Part shown: positions 49,996 through 58,396 of the stretch, piece after piece | Layout of the letters: the number at the start of each line of letters is the position of its first letter | Position numbering within the stretch: the stretch's first letter is position 1 | Origin: an uncultured Phascolarctobacterium sp. | GTDB lineage: Bacteria > Bacillota > Negativicutes > Acidaminococcales > Acidaminococcaceae | DNA: 64,000 nucleotides | Reading direction: 5' to 3' | Assembly (NCBI RefSeq): GCF_900770955.1 | Contig: NZ_CAAGLX010000017.1 | Span: 1 to 64,000, forward strand | Notes under the pieces: model-generated | The model's input: the letters and a program-made list of their open reading frames with translations, nothing else | What the model was told of the DNA's origin: nothing | Databases searched by the model: none | Translations under genes and position numbers: made by a program

Positions 49996-50043
49996 AAAAA
50001 CTTTCCGCAGCCTAAATTATTCTAAATAATCGGAGCTGCGGAA
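49996..50043 (-). terminator. Terminator or attenuator after the transaldolase gene
   Basis: TTCCGCAGC / GCTGCGGAA with an inner ATTATT/AATAAT stem, followed by AGTTTTTC. The tail is weak and only 25 bp remain before the next gene, so read-through is likely. Confidence 0.6.
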
Positions 50044-50066
50044 TCAATAACAATATTTTAAGATTT

Positions 50067-50711
50067 TTACTTCAGGCTGTTTTGGTAATCAGCCATAAAC
50101 TGCGCCAAACCTTTATCGGTCAGCGGATGGATAATCATTTGCTCCAGCACCTTGGTAGGAATAGTCGCAATCTGACAGCCTGTCAGCATAACCTTTTCTA
50201 CATGCTCCAGATTACGGATGCTGGCAGCAATTACCTCGGTATTAATGCCATACAGCTTGAAGGCTTTGACAATATTTTCTACCAGCTGTACGCCGTCTTC
50301 ACCAATATCATCCAAACGTCCGATAAACGGGCTGACATAGCTGGCACCTGCACGTGCGGCCAACAAGGCCTGAGCCATGCTGAATACCAGTGTTACATTG
50401 GTTTTAATGCCTTCTGCGCTCAGAATTTTTACTGCCTTCAGGCCTTCAGGAATGCAGGGGATTTTGATAACGATATTATCCGCAATCTTTACCAGCTTGC
50501 GTGCTTCCTCTACCATGCCGTCACATTCGGTGCTGATAACCTCAGCGCTGACAGGACCGGCAACCAGCTTAGCTATTTTCGGGATAACCTCAGCCTGTGT
50601 ACGGCCGCTTTTGGCAATCAGGCTCGGGTTGGTCGTAACACCATACACAACGCCACAATCGACAAATTTGGCAATCTCCTCTACATTAGCAGTATCCATA
50701 AAAATCTTCAT
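50067..50711 (-). CDS. fsa: Transaldolase-like fructose-6-phosphate aldolase
   Basis: 214 aa, the short class of transaldolase (FSA/TalC). MKIFMDTANVEEIAKF, VYGVTTNPSLIAKSGR, the Schiff-base lysine in NIVIKIPCIPEGLKA, and SPFIGRLDDIGEDG. In Firmicutes this short form often works as the transaldolase of the pentose phosphate pathway. Its neighbours are two secreted proteins of unknown role. Confidence 0.93.
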   Translation of the reverse strand: MKIFMDTANVEEIAKFVDCGVVYGVTTNPSLIAKSGRTQAEVIPKIAKLVAGPVSAEVISTECDGMVEEARKLVKIADNIVIKIPCIPEGLKAVKILSAEGIKTNVTLVFSMAQALLAARAGASYVSPFIGRLDDIGEDGVQLVENIVKAFKLYGINTEVIAASIRNLEHVEKVMLTGCQIATIPTKVLEQMIIHPLTDKGLAQFMADYQNSLK

Positions 50712-50775
50712 TTTAAATTAACCCTCTTTACAAATAAAAATCATAGTTTTTTATTATTACGCCTTATCGCGCGTC

Positions 50776-51393
50776 TTACGGAAGTACAACGACCTTCTCA
50801 GCGTGAGTTTGCGCCGGCAAGCTCATAGTCATCATGCTGCTCCAAACCAGCAGCTTATCGCCCTTTTTAATCTTAGCGAAATCTTTGCAGGCAGCTGCGT
50901 CAATCGTCGCAATAACATCATTATTAGTGTTGAGCACAGTTGCATAGCTGCCGTCTTTAGCGAGGCTTACCTGTGCTACCTCAAAAAAGCTTGCGGATTC
51001 TTCGCTGTCTTCAAGCACAATCGCCATAGCATGGCTTTGCGGTGGCATGCTGCGAGTCATAGTTGCAGAATAATAGGCAGTAACCTTTTGGCCTACCTTT
51101 AAAGCATAGGGCAGACGCAGCTTACCGCTATCACCCTCCACAATGTAGGTATCACGGTCAACAATGGCAGCAACCATATTTCTGCTGCCCTCGCCTTTAA
51201 TAACGTACATACCATTTTCTACAGCAACGACTTCGCCACGGGTGATATAAGTTCCCGGTGCACGCATTACCTCAGGATTAGCCTGTACCTCATCCAGGGG
51301 AGATGTCTGAACTGCATCGGCAGCGAAAGCACTGCCGGCACCAAGCATTGCCATGCAGGAAAATACTAAAGCGATTTTTTTAAGTGATTTCAT
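50776..51393 (-). CDS. Secreted protein of unknown function
   Basis: 205 aa. Signal peptide MKSLKKIALVFSCMAMLGAG with cleavage after AFA. The mature part has two similar halves: GEVVAVENGMYVIKGEG..VGQKVTAYYSATMTRSMPPQ and AQVSLAKDGSYATVLNT..KKGDKLLVWSSMMTMSLPAQ, each ending MxxSxPxQ(S/T)HA, so it looks like an internal duplication of a small beta-barrel. GGAGGTATATATT precedes the ATG; an extended -10 (TGCTATACT, 51442-51434) lies upstream. Family unknown. Confidence 0.75.
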   Translation of the reverse strand: MKSLKKIALVFSCMAMLGAGSAFAADAVQTSPLDEVQANPEVMRAPGTYITRGEVVAVENGMYVIKGEGSRNMVAAIVDRDTYIVEGDSGKLRLPYALKVGQKVTAYYSATMTRSMPPQSHAMAIVLEDSEESASFFEVAQVSLAKDGSYATVLNTNNDVIATIDAAACKDFAKIKKGDKLLVWSSMMTMSLPAQTHAEKVVVLP

Positions 51394-51433
51394 AATATAT
51401 ACCTCCAGGATATTGCTTTTGTTTATGTTTATT

Positions 51434-51442
51434 AGTATAGCA
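51434..51442 (-). promoter_or_regulatory. Extended -10 promoter of the duplicated-domain secreted protein
   Basis: Minus strand TGCTATACT; no clear -35. Confidence 0.4.
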
Positions 51443-51482
51443 TAAGATTATGGCAAAATCATGGCGGATTTGCTTAAATTAT

Positions 51483-52784
51483 TTACTTATTGCTGAAATG
51501 TACAGCAATTTCCGTAATTGTTGCTGCAGCCTTCCACAGACAGTTCTCATTGAAATCGAAATGACTGTTGTGATGACCTGCTGCAATCTTGGTGCCATAC
51601 ATCATATACAGAGCACGGCCGCCATGCTGCTGCACGCGCTCCATGAAGTAACCGCAGTCCTCGCTGCCGCCCATGTCTACATATTCCACTACCTCGTCAT
51701 AATGACATTTTTCTTCAATCAGCTCTGCTACCTCATGGCCCAGCTCCTTATCCGCAAAGCAGGCAGGTGCAGCACCAGCCATGGTGATTTTTACCTTAAC
51801 ATCATACATAGCGGCGCAGGCATTAAGAATACGCTTAGCCTCAGTTACCATGTATTCATCAATTTCGGTAGTAGCACCGCGGGTTTCCAGCTTAATAGAC
51901 GCGATATCAGGTACAACATTACGGCCGGTGCCGGCGTTGAGTACGCCCACGTTGATACGGCTGGAGCCCTTGCTGTGACGGGAAATGGTGTTCAGAGAAA
52001 TTGCGGACTGCGCTGCTGCCAGCAAAGCATTCTTGCCCTGCTCCGGCGCTGCGCCTGCGTGAGCAGATACACCGGTAAATTCCGCATCCAGCTTCGTGGT
52101 TGCCAAAAAGCCGTCAGTCATTGTTACCAGGCAGTTGTCGGTAGTAGCCTTAAAGCCGATGTGACCGCCGAACAGGTAATCAACATCATCAACTACACCG
52201 GCGTTCATCATAGCAAAGGCACCGCGCACGCCCTCCTCCGCAGGCTGGAAAATCAATTTAATTGTTCCTGCCAAACGTGCTTTATTAGCAACAAGCAGCT
52301 TTGCTGCCGACAAACCTATGGTTACGTGACCGTCATGACCGCAGGCATGCATAGCCTTTTTATGTTCGGAGGCAAATCCTTCCTTAGCAGGGCGATGCTC
52401 GTCACAGCGCTCCTCTTCTACATCGTTGCAGTCCATATCAAAGCGGAAGGCAACCGTCTTGCCCGGTTTATCAGTCTTCAGCGTTGCCACAATACCTGTC
52501 TTGCCGCCGGCCATCTGCTTTACCAGCTCAGGATCCGCACCTTCACTGATTGCTCTTTGCATATATTCAGCCAGCTCTGCCTCGCTCGGCACGCCCATCA
52601 TAGATTTTTCGTCAATAACGTCAGCGCCGAATTTAACATCATAGCCAAGCTTTTGCAGCTCACCGATAATCATGCTTGCCGTACGGAATTCCGTCCAGCC
52701 TGTTTCCGGATGTCTATGCAAATCTCTGCGGCGCTCGACCATTTCATCTTTTAATTCTTCAGCCTGTTGCCAAATTGTTGCCAT
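51483..52784 (-). CDS. M20 amidohydrolase (aminobenzoyl-glutamate / aminoacylase type)
   Basis: 433 aa from ATG 52784 (GGGGG upstream; an in-frame ATG at 52799 precedes that site). Motifs: RRRDLHRHPETGWTEFRT, HACGHDGHVTIGL (metal ligands), FQPAEEGVRGA and HAGAAPEQGKNAL. The pattern is that of AbgB-like peptidases acting on acyl or aminobenzoyl amino acids. Substrate unknown. Starts right after a small zinc-ribbon gene, whose stop it nearly touches. Confidence 0.87.
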   Translation of the reverse strand: MATIWQQAEELKDEMVERRRDLHRHPETGWTEFRTASMIIGELQKLGYDVKFGADVIDEKSMMGVPSEAELAEYMQRAISEGADPELVKQMAGGKTGIVATLKTDKPGKTVAFRFDMDCNDVEEERCDEHRPAKEGFASEHKKAMHACGHDGHVTIGLSAAKLLVANKARLAGTIKLIFQPAEEGVRGAFAMMNAGVVDDVDYLFGGHIGFKATTDNCLVTMTDGFLATTKLDAEFTGVSAHAGAAPEQGKNALLAAAQSAISLNTISRHSKGSSRINVGVLNAGTGRNVVPDIASIKLETRGATTEIDEYMVTEAKRILNACAAMYDVKVKITMAGAAPACFADKELGHEVAELIEEKCHYDEVVEYVDMGGSEDCGYFMERVQQHGGRALYMMYGTKIAAGHHNSHFDFNENCLWKAAATITEIAVHFSNK

Positions 52785-52798
52785 GTTGATTACCCCCA

Positions 52799-52996
52799 TT
52801 AAAAAAGTACAGTCTGTTCACTGTCTAAAGGCAGATAAACCTCGCCCTTATCTTTTACGCGATTGTTATTATCCACCCACTGTCCGCACGGACATTGTAT
52901 TACAGCGGTAGGCAGCGCCCAAGCTAAATGTTTGCCACAGTCGGGACAGATATATTCCACCTGCAGCCTGTAACGTTCTTTTTCCTTCATAACCAC
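52799..52996 (-). CDS. Small zinc-ribbon protein
   Basis: 65 aa, GTG start (AGGAGG 6 nt upstream; ATG two codons later is the alternative). Two metal-binding pairs, CPDCGKH and CPCGQW, about 17 residues apart. Function unknown; same-strand coupling to the M20 hydrolase suggests co-expression. Confidence 0.7.
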   Translation of the reverse strand: MVMKEKERYRLQVEYICPDCGKHLAWALPTAVIQCPCGQWVDNNNRVKDKGEVYLPLDSEQTVLF

Positions 52997-53027
52997 AGCG
53001 CACCTCCTGCTTCTTATTGCGGCTTTT

Positions 53028-53036
53028 ATTATAGCA
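53028..53036 (-). promoter_or_regulatory. Extended -10 promoter of the zinc-ribbon gene
   Basis: Minus strand TGCTATAAT (-10 at 53033-53028) with a TTTATT-like -35 16 bp upstream. Confidence 0.5.
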
Positions 53037-53181
53037 CATTTGTACCATTAATAAAATGCTTTGACGGCAGTAAGTATTAAAAGTAAGTAAGTTAACCGTC
53101 TTTTCCGCTTGATTTGCAACAGCTCCACATCTGCATGTTCGTGTTTTTTCTGTGTCTTTCAGGTTTATATTATATTTGTGT

Positions 53182-53189
53182 GCTATAAT
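53182..53189 (+). promoter_or_regulatory. Extended -10 promoter of the SIMPL gene
   Basis: TGCTATAAT ending at 53189; no clear -35. Confidence 0.5.
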
Positions 53190-53220
53190 TAAGCTTACAA
53201 AAGCACGAGGAGGTTATATT

Positions 53221-53934
53221 ATGTCTAAACTAAAACAAATGCTTTGTACTTTGCTTACCGTCTGCCTGCTGCTTATCGGCAACGCCAATGCTATGGCTGC
53301 ACAACCTGATGTGCCCAGCATCAGTGTCAGTGCCAACGCCACCATCGAGGTTGCACCCGATACAGCTGTCATCAGCTTTGATGTCAATGGCAAGGGCCGC
53401 ACAGCGGCCGAAGCAACAAGTGCCTCTGCCGTCAAAATGGAAAATGTAAAGCATAATCTGCTTGGCTGCAATATTTTAGGCAGCGATATTACGACTACAA
53501 GCTATACTCTTTATCCTGATACCGATATCAAAGGTAAAATCACCGGCTATACCGCCAGCAACAGTGTACGCATCAAGCTCAAGGATATTGCTAAGCTTGG
53601 TCCTGTAATCGACAAAATCAGCGCTGCCGGCGTTGATACTATCAACAACATTTCCTTCAGCGTCAGCAACAGAGAGCTTTACCGCAACAAGTTGTTGGCT
53701 CAGGCTGTAGAAAACGCACGTCAGCAGGCTGCCGTTGTCGCCAATGCCGGCGGCCGTACGCTCGGCAAGCTGCTGAGTGCCAACATCAGCACCTACAGCG
53801 GCGGTATGGAACGCTCCTACGGCAACTTTAAGCTGATGGCTGCAGCCGACAGAGCTGCAGCCCCCGAAACAAGCATTGCTGCCCAGGAAATTACGATTAA
53901 AGCCAGCGTTGATACCGTCTTTGCCATGGAATAA
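53221..53934 (+). CDS. Secreted SIMPL-domain (DUF541) protein
   Basis: 237 aa; GAGGAGG before the ATG. Signal peptide cleaved about AMA-AQ, then the DUF541 pattern: ISVSANATIEVAPDTAVISFDV, TTSYTLYPDTD, GYTASNSVRIKLKDIAKLG and a C-terminal AAQEITIKASVDTVFAM. Periplasmic or surface proteins of this family form ring-like oligomers; some are linked to oxidative stress. Single-gene unit with its own terminator. Confidence 0.88.
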   Translation: MSKLKQMLCTLLTVCLLLIGNANAMAAQPDVPSISVSANATIEVAPDTAVISFDVNGKGRTAAEATSASAVKMENVKHNLLGCNILGSDITTTSYTLYPDTDIKGKITGYTASNSVRIKLKDIAKLGPVIDKISAAGVDTINNISFSVSNRELYRNKLLAQAVENARQQAAVVANAGGRTLGKLLSANISTYSGGMERSYGNFKLMAAADRAAAPETSIAAQEITIKASVDTVFAME

Positions 53935-53946
53935 ATTGCCATAACT

Positions 53947-53990
53947 AAAAAACTGCTGCCTTGCGTCTGTGACGCAGGACAGCAGTTTTT
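53947..53990 (+). terminator. Terminator of the SIMPL gene
   Basis: AAAAACTGCTG..TGCGTC / GACGCA..CAGCAGTTTTT stem with T-rich tail; could also end the convergent small gene. Confidence 0.85.
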
Positions 53991-54027
53991 GCTTTGGCAG
54001 GCCTGGACTACCTTATTACATACTATA

Positions 54028-54333
54028 TTATTTTTTCTTCGGCAGCTTATATTCCTTCAGAGCCTGAAAAAGCTCCGCACTGCCGGGCGCATATTGGGCA
54101 CACAGCTCCTTAAGCGCTACAAAGTTTTTCAGCTCTACGCCCCACAAAAAGCAATCGGCATCATCATAGGCAGCAACAACGATAAATTTTTTAGCATCCA
54201 GCGGTGTTTTGCCCAAATCATCCGTCAGCATAATATAATCCGTGCCAAAATCCATGCCATAAACCGTAATATTTTCTTCCGGAGTAGAATCCTCCCAAAA
54301 GCCCAGTTGATCAAAATCAGCAGCAGTAAGCAT
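54028..54333 (-). CDS. Small soluble protein of unknown function
   Basis: 101 aa from ATG 54333 (CGAGGTG upstream; the frame extends 20 codons further without support). Acidic, ends KLPKKK. MLTAADFDQLGFWEDSTPE and a KKFIVVAAYDDADCFLWGVEL strand pair are visible; no family recognised. Strong promoter upstream. Confidence 0.65.
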   Translation of the reverse strand: MLTAADFDQLGFWEDSTPEENITVYGMDFGTDYIMLTDDLGKTPLDAKKFIVVAAYDDADCFLWGVELKNFVALKELCAQYAPGSAELFQALKEYKLPKKK

Positions 54334-54364
54334 AATGCACCTCGTTTTCATATAATCTAGCCTT

Positions 54365-54393
54365 AATATAACACGTTGCACCGTTATTTGCAA
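54365..54393 (-). promoter_or_regulatory. Promoter of the small gene at 54028-54333
   Basis: Minus strand: -35 TTGCAA (54393-54388), 17-bp spacer, -10 TATATT (54370-54365). Confidence 0.6.
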
Positions 54394-54700
54394 CTTTAGC
54401 TGACGACAGCGTACAACTTATCTTTATAGCCTCAGGCATTTGCTTTTTCGTGAAAGCATATGGTTTACTGTTTCTTATTATAAGTTAACAATATAAAAAT
54501 AACTAACGGATATATTTTGTAAATAAAGTTCGTCTTTATATTATAAAATTTATGCCCTATCCTACCCAAAATTGGCATTTAGTGTAGTGACATTTGATGA
54601 TAAATATGTAATAATATACTTAAGAACGAAGCAACTGCTAGCGTTCATGCAGATAAAGAAAAAAATATGCTATTGTTTAACGGCAGCCGGAGGTGTTATT
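54394..54700. other. AT-rich intergenic region upstream of the XRE gene
   Basis: No gene seen. A possible plus-strand promoter has TTGATG (54594-54599), a short 15-bp spacer and TATACT (54615-54620). The composition is clearly more AT-rich than the flanking genes. Confidence 0.35.
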
Positions 54701-55063
54701 ATGGCAAGCTTGACTGTAAATCCCGATTACAAACTTATAGGCAACAATATCAGACAAATGCGTACCAAACTACAGGTATCGCAACAAAGCCTGGCTAAAG
54801 CGATTAATATTTCCCAAACACATATGAGCAATCTGGGAAACGGTAAGACCGGCGTCAGTCTGGCAATTGCTATCCGCATCTCTAAGCACCTCAACAGCAG
54901 CCTGGATGAGCTGATTTTCGGTGCAGACAAAAAGTCTTATCCTGTAGCGTCCAAACCGCTAAGCGACCACACTGTCGATGAATTCAACCAGATTTTGAAA
55001 CGCTCCTTGGCAGAAATGATGTTTCAATGCCTGCAGCATTCTGAAGACAAGCACGCAAAATAG
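54701..55063 (+). CDS. XRE-family helix-turn-helix regulator
   Basis: 120 aa from ATG 54701 (GGAGG 8 nt upstream). N-terminal Cro/C1-type HTH: IGNNIRQMRTKLQVSQQSLA, then ISQTHMSNLGNGKTGVSLAIAIRIS. The short C-terminal tail (SDHTVDEFNQILKRSLAEMM) is probably for dimerisation. Target unknown; it may act on itself or on the secreted-protein gene 130 bp downstream. No prophage or toxin partner is visible. Confidence 0.87.
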   Translation: MASLTVNPDYKLIGNNIRQMRTKLQVSQQSLAKAINISQTHMSNLGNGKTGVSLAIAIRISKHLNSSLDELIFGADKKSYPVASKPLSDHTVDEFNQILKRSLAEMMFQCLQHSEDKHAK

Positions 55064-55120
55064 TAAATCAGCTTTACTACACTTTTACACTGAATTTTTT
55101 CAAAAATCACTTTAAAAGTC

Positions 55121-55149
55121 TTTACTAAATGAGAAAAAACAGTTATGAT
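55121..55149 (+). promoter_or_regulatory. Promoter of the small secreted-protein gene
   Basis: -35 TTTACT (55121-55126), 17-bp spacer, -10 TATGAT (55144-55149). Confidence 0.6.
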
Positions 55150-55193
55150 TATATATAAGGCTTTTAAGCCAACTTTAACCGGAGGTAATGTAA

Positions 55194-55622
55194 ATGAAAA
55201 AATTAGTGTTAGTTTTGACAACGCTGCTGGCTTTTGCCTGCAGCAGTCTGGCCTTTGCTGCCGACGGCGGCGACTTGAACAAAGTACAGAAAACCGCTGA
55301 AAAGATGATGACCTCTCTTGATGTAGACGCTGCTACCGGCTATGCTGCTCTTGCTCCTGCTCTGAGCGCAGACCTTAACAAGGCTTTGGGTGAGAAAAAC
55401 TTTGCTGCTATCCAAAAACAGGTTAAGCAACAATTCGGTTCTTTGAAAGAAACCAAATTCCATAGCTTTGAGCGTTTTGACCAAGGCGACAGAGTAACCT
55501 ATATCGCAGCATTCTCTAAAGAAAATGTTGTCGTTATGACCTTCATGTTTGGCAAGGATGCCAAACTGCAAAACTTCAGCTTCTCTCCGTACAAAGCTCC
55601 GGAGCAAGCTCCTGCAAAATAA
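55194..55622 (+). CDS. Small secreted protein, DUF3887-like
   Basis: 142 aa; ACCGGAGGTAATGTAA before the ATG. Signal peptide MKKLVLVLTTLLAFACSSLA ending AFA. The mature part (AEKMMTSLDVDAATGYAALAPALSADL...FAAIQKQVKQQFGSLKETKF) fits the cystatin-like DUF3887 pattern of small exported proteins; function unknown. The FACSS core includes a cysteine, but the site does not look like a lipobox. Single-gene unit. Confidence 0.75.
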   Translation: MKKLVLVLTTLLAFACSSLAFAADGGDLNKVQKTAEKMMTSLDVDAATGYAALAPALSADLNKALGEKNFAAIQKQVKQQFGSLKETKFHSFERFDQGDRVTYIAAFSKENVVVMTFMFGKDAKLQNFSFSPYKAPEQAPAK

Positions 55623-55630
55623 GTCTTTGG

Positions 55631-55669
55631 GAACTGCATCCTGCTCAAACAGCGGGGTGCAGTTTTTTA
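55631..55669 (+). terminator. Terminator of the small secreted-protein gene
   Basis: AACTGCA..CC / GG..TGCAGTT hairpin with T6. Confidence 0.85.
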
Positions 55670-55737
55670 TTGCTTATAACCTGCCTTTCGCTTATAATTA
55701 ACATATCCAAAATTTTTTAGGGAGTAGGTATATATTT

Positions 55738-57108
55738 ATGGAAAGAGAAAACTTTTCCTCACGTCTTGGCTTTATTTTAATATCTGCCGGCTGTGCCATC
55801 GGCTTAGGCAATGTCTGGCGTTTCCCGTTTATTACGGGCTTGTACGGAGGCGCATCCTTCGTTTTAATTTATCTTTGCTTTTTGCTGCTTTTGGGCCTGC
55901 CCATTATGGTAGCAGAATTTGCTGTCGGCCGTGCGAGTGTGCGCAGTGCGGCAAAATCCTTCGACGTACTGGAGCCTGCCGGTACAAAATGGCATCTGTA
56001 TAAATACGGTGCGATTGCCGGCAACGTCATCCTGATGATGTTCTACACCACAGTTTCCGGCTGGATGCTGTATTATTTCTACAAAATGGCAGTCGGCGGC
56101 TTCGTAGGCCTTGATGCCAAAGGTGTCGGCAACGTTTTCGGCAGTCTGCTGAACGACCCGGTAACAATGGCAGGCAATATGATTCTTATTGTTCTCACCT
56201 GCTTCGGTGTCTGCTACTTGGGCGTAAAAGCCGGCGTAGAGCGCATCACCAAAAACATGATGGCCTGCCTGCTGGTGCTCATGCTGATTCTGGCAATAAA
56301 CTCCATTACTCTGCCTAACAGTGCCGCAGGTCTTAAATATTATCTTTATCCTGACTTCAACCGAGTTCTTGAGCATGGTATCCGCGAAGTAGTATTTGCC
56401 GCTATGGGACAGGCCTTCTTCACGCTGAGCCTTGGCATCGGCGCACTGGCTATCTTCGGCAGTTACATCGGCAAGGAGCAGCGCCTGACAGGTGAAGCAA
56501 TCTGGATTATGGCACTGGATACCTTTGTAGCTATCGTTTCCGGCCTGATTATCTTCCCGGCCTGCTTCAGCTTCGGCATCAACCCCGACAGCGGCCCGAA
56601 CCTGCTGTTCATCACCCTCCCCAACGTATTCAACGCTATGAGCGGCGGACGTATCTGGGGCACTCTGTTCTTCCTGTTCATGCTTTTCGCTGCTATGTCT
56701 ACAGTCATCGCAGTATTCGAAAATATTACCTCCTGCATCTGCGATTTAACCGGCTGGGAACGCAAAAAAACTATCCGCTTCAACATTATTGCGATTATCC
56801 TGCTTTCCCTGCCCTGCGTGCTGGGCTTCAACCTGTGGGGTTATATTCAGCCCTTGGGCAAAGGCACCTGCATCCTGGATCTGGAGGACTTCCTCGTCAG
56901 CAACAATCTGCTGCCCTTAGGCAGTCTGATTTACCTCAGCTTCTGCACCAGCCGTTATGCTTGGGGCTGGGATAACTTTATCGCAGAGGCAGATACCGGC
57001 AAGGGCATTCCCTTCCCAAAATGGATTCGCTTCTATGCCACCTACATTCTGCCGGTAATCGTGCTGTATATCTTCTTCAACGGTTACTACGCTATGTTCG
57101 TAAAGTAA
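55738..57108 (+). CDS. Sodium-dependent transporter, NSS/SNF family
   Basis: 456 aa. LeuT-like symporter: TM1 motif GCAIGLGNVWRFPFITGLYGG with the unwound Na+/substrate region, TM6 FFTLSLGIGALAIFGSY, and about 11-12 membrane segments, the usual number for bacterial NSS. Substrate is probably an amino acid; tryptophan or tyrosine is possible since trpS follows, but that is weak evidence. GGGAGTAGG precedes the ATG. trpS has its own promoter starting 7 bp after this stop. Confidence 0.92.
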   Translation: MERENFSSRLGFILISAGCAIGLGNVWRFPFITGLYGGASFVLIYLCFLLLLGLPIMVAEFAVGRASVRSAAKSFDVLEPAGTKWHLYKYGAIAGNVILMMFYTTVSGWMLYYFYKMAVGGFVGLDAKGVGNVFGSLLNDPVTMAGNMILIVLTCFGVCYLGVKAGVERITKNMMACLLVLMLILAINSITLPNSAAGLKYYLYPDFNRVLEHGIREVVFAAMGQAFFTLSLGIGALAIFGSYIGKEQRLTGEAIWIMALDTFVAIVSGLIIFPACFSFGINPDSGPNLLFITLPNVFNAMSGGRIWGTLFFLFMLFAAMSTVIAVFENITSCICDLTGWERKKTIRFNIIAIILLSLPCVLGFNLWGYIQPLGKGTCILDLEDFLVSNNLLPLGSLIYLSFCTSRYAWGWDNFIAEADTGKGIPFPKWIRFYATYILPVIVLYIFFNGYYAMFVK

Positions 57109-57115
57109 GCATGCG

Positions 57116-57144
57116 TTGACAGTTTACGTCAGTGCATTTATAAT
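57116..57144 (+). promoter_or_regulatory. Perfect consensus promoter of trpS
   Basis: -35 TTGACA (57116-57121), 17-bp spacer, -10 TATAAT (57139-57144). The leader is only about 30 nt, so no T-box. Confidence 0.9.
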
Positions 57145-57181
57145 TATTATATACATAAGAACAAAAAGAGGTAAGACTAAC

Positions 57182-58264
57182 ATGAGTAAAATTATCCTGA
57201 CCGGTGACCGTCCTACCGGACGTCTGCATGTAGGCCACTATGTAGGCTCTCTGCGCCAGCGTGTACAGCTGCAAAATTCTGGTGCATACGATAAGGTATA
57301 CATCATGATTGCTGATGCTCAGGCGCTTACAGACAACGCTGAGCATCCGGAAAAGGTGCGTAAAAACATCATTGAGGTAGCGCTGGACTATCTGGCCTGC
57401 GGCCTTGATCCTGCTAAATCTACCCTTTTCATTCAATCTATGGTGCCGCAGCTGACCGAGCTGACCTTCTACTATATGAATCTGGTCACTGTATCCCGTC
57501 TGCAGCGTAACCCGACTGTTAAGAATGAAATCAAAATGCGTAACTTCGAAGCCAGCATCCCTACCGGCTTCTTCTGCTATCCTATCAGCCAGGCTGCCGA
57601 TATCACCGCCTTCCGCGCTACTGTAGTGCCCGTAGGCGAGGACCAGCTGCCGATGCTGGAGCAATGCAAGGAAATCGTGCACAAGTTCAATTCCGTTTAC
57701 GGCGAAACCCTGGTTGACCCGGACATCATGCTGCCGCAAAACGATGCCTGCCTGCGTCTGCCCGGCATTGACGGCAAAGCCAAGATGAGCAAATCCTTGG
57801 GCAACTGCATTTATCTTTCCGACGAACCGGAGGATATCAAAAAGAAGGTTATGTCCATGTACACCGATCCCGACCATGTACGCGTGGAGGATCCCGGTAA
57901 GATTGAAGGCAACACTGTTTTCACCTATCTGGACGCATTCAGCACCGAAGAGCACTTTGCCAAATTCCTGCCGGAATACGCTAATCTGGACGAGCTGAAG
58001 GCTCACTACCAACGCGGCGGTCTGGGTGACGTAAAGGTTAAGAAATTCCTCAACAACGTGCTGCAGGACGTTCTGGAGCCTATCCGTGAACGCCGTCACT
58101 ATTGGGAGCAACGCATTCCCGAGGTTTACGAAATTCTGCGTGCAGGCAGCCAGGCTGCTGAAGCTGCTGCTGCTGAAACACTGCATGACGTACGCGAGGC
58201 AATGCGCATCAACTACTTTGATGACGAAGCTCTGATGAACCAGCCCTACGAAAAACAACACTAA
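57182..58264 (+). CDS. trpS: Tryptophanyl-tRNA synthetase
   Basis: 360 aa from ATG 57182 (AGAGG upstream). Class I: HIGH-like TGRLHVGHYVGSL and KMSKS in DGKAKMSKSLGN. The 360-residue length and body (YFYYMNLVTV-like region, QAADITAFRATVVPVGEDQL) fit TrpS of Firmicutes. Control is transcriptional from a strong promoter, without a T-box. Confidence 0.97.
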   Translation: MSKIILTGDRPTGRLHVGHYVGSLRQRVQLQNSGAYDKVYIMIADAQALTDNAEHPEKVRKNIIEVALDYLACGLDPAKSTLFIQSMVPQLTELTFYYMNLVTVSRLQRNPTVKNEIKMRNFEASIPTGFFCYPISQAADITAFRATVVPVGEDQLPMLEQCKEIVHKFNSVYGETLVDPDIMLPQNDACLRLPGIDGKAKMSKSLGNCIYLSDEPEDIKKKVMSMYTDPDHVRVEDPGKIEGNTVFTYLDAFSTEEHFAKFLPEYANLDELKAHYQRGGLGDVKVKKFLNNVLQDVLEPIRERRHYWEQRIPEVYEILRAGSQAAEAAAAETLHDVREAMRINYFDDEALMNQPYEKQH

Positions 58265-58276
58265 GCATTAAACTAC

Positions 58277-58314
58277 AATCCCCCTATTCCTTGACTGGAA
58301 CAGGGGGATTTTTT
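58277..58314 (+). terminator. Terminator of trpS
   Basis: AATCCCCCT..TTCC / GGAA..AGGGGGATT followed by T6. Confidence 0.9.
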
Positions 58315-58349
58315 GTGCGCTGTGAAGCACGTAAAGCAGCCTGCAGACA

Positions 58350-58382
58350 AAACAAAAGACCTACGGTATTTTTTACCGTAGG
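58350..58382 (-). terminator. Terminator of the fab-rnc operon
   Basis: Minus-strand stem CCTACGGTA / TACCGTAGG, then TCTTTTGTTTT. Confidence 0.8.
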
Positions 58383-58396
58383 CCTAAATTCTAATG

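Noticed and set aside
57145..57181. T-box leader before trpS
   Set aside because: The leader is about 30 nt, with no room for a specifier stem or the T-box sequence.
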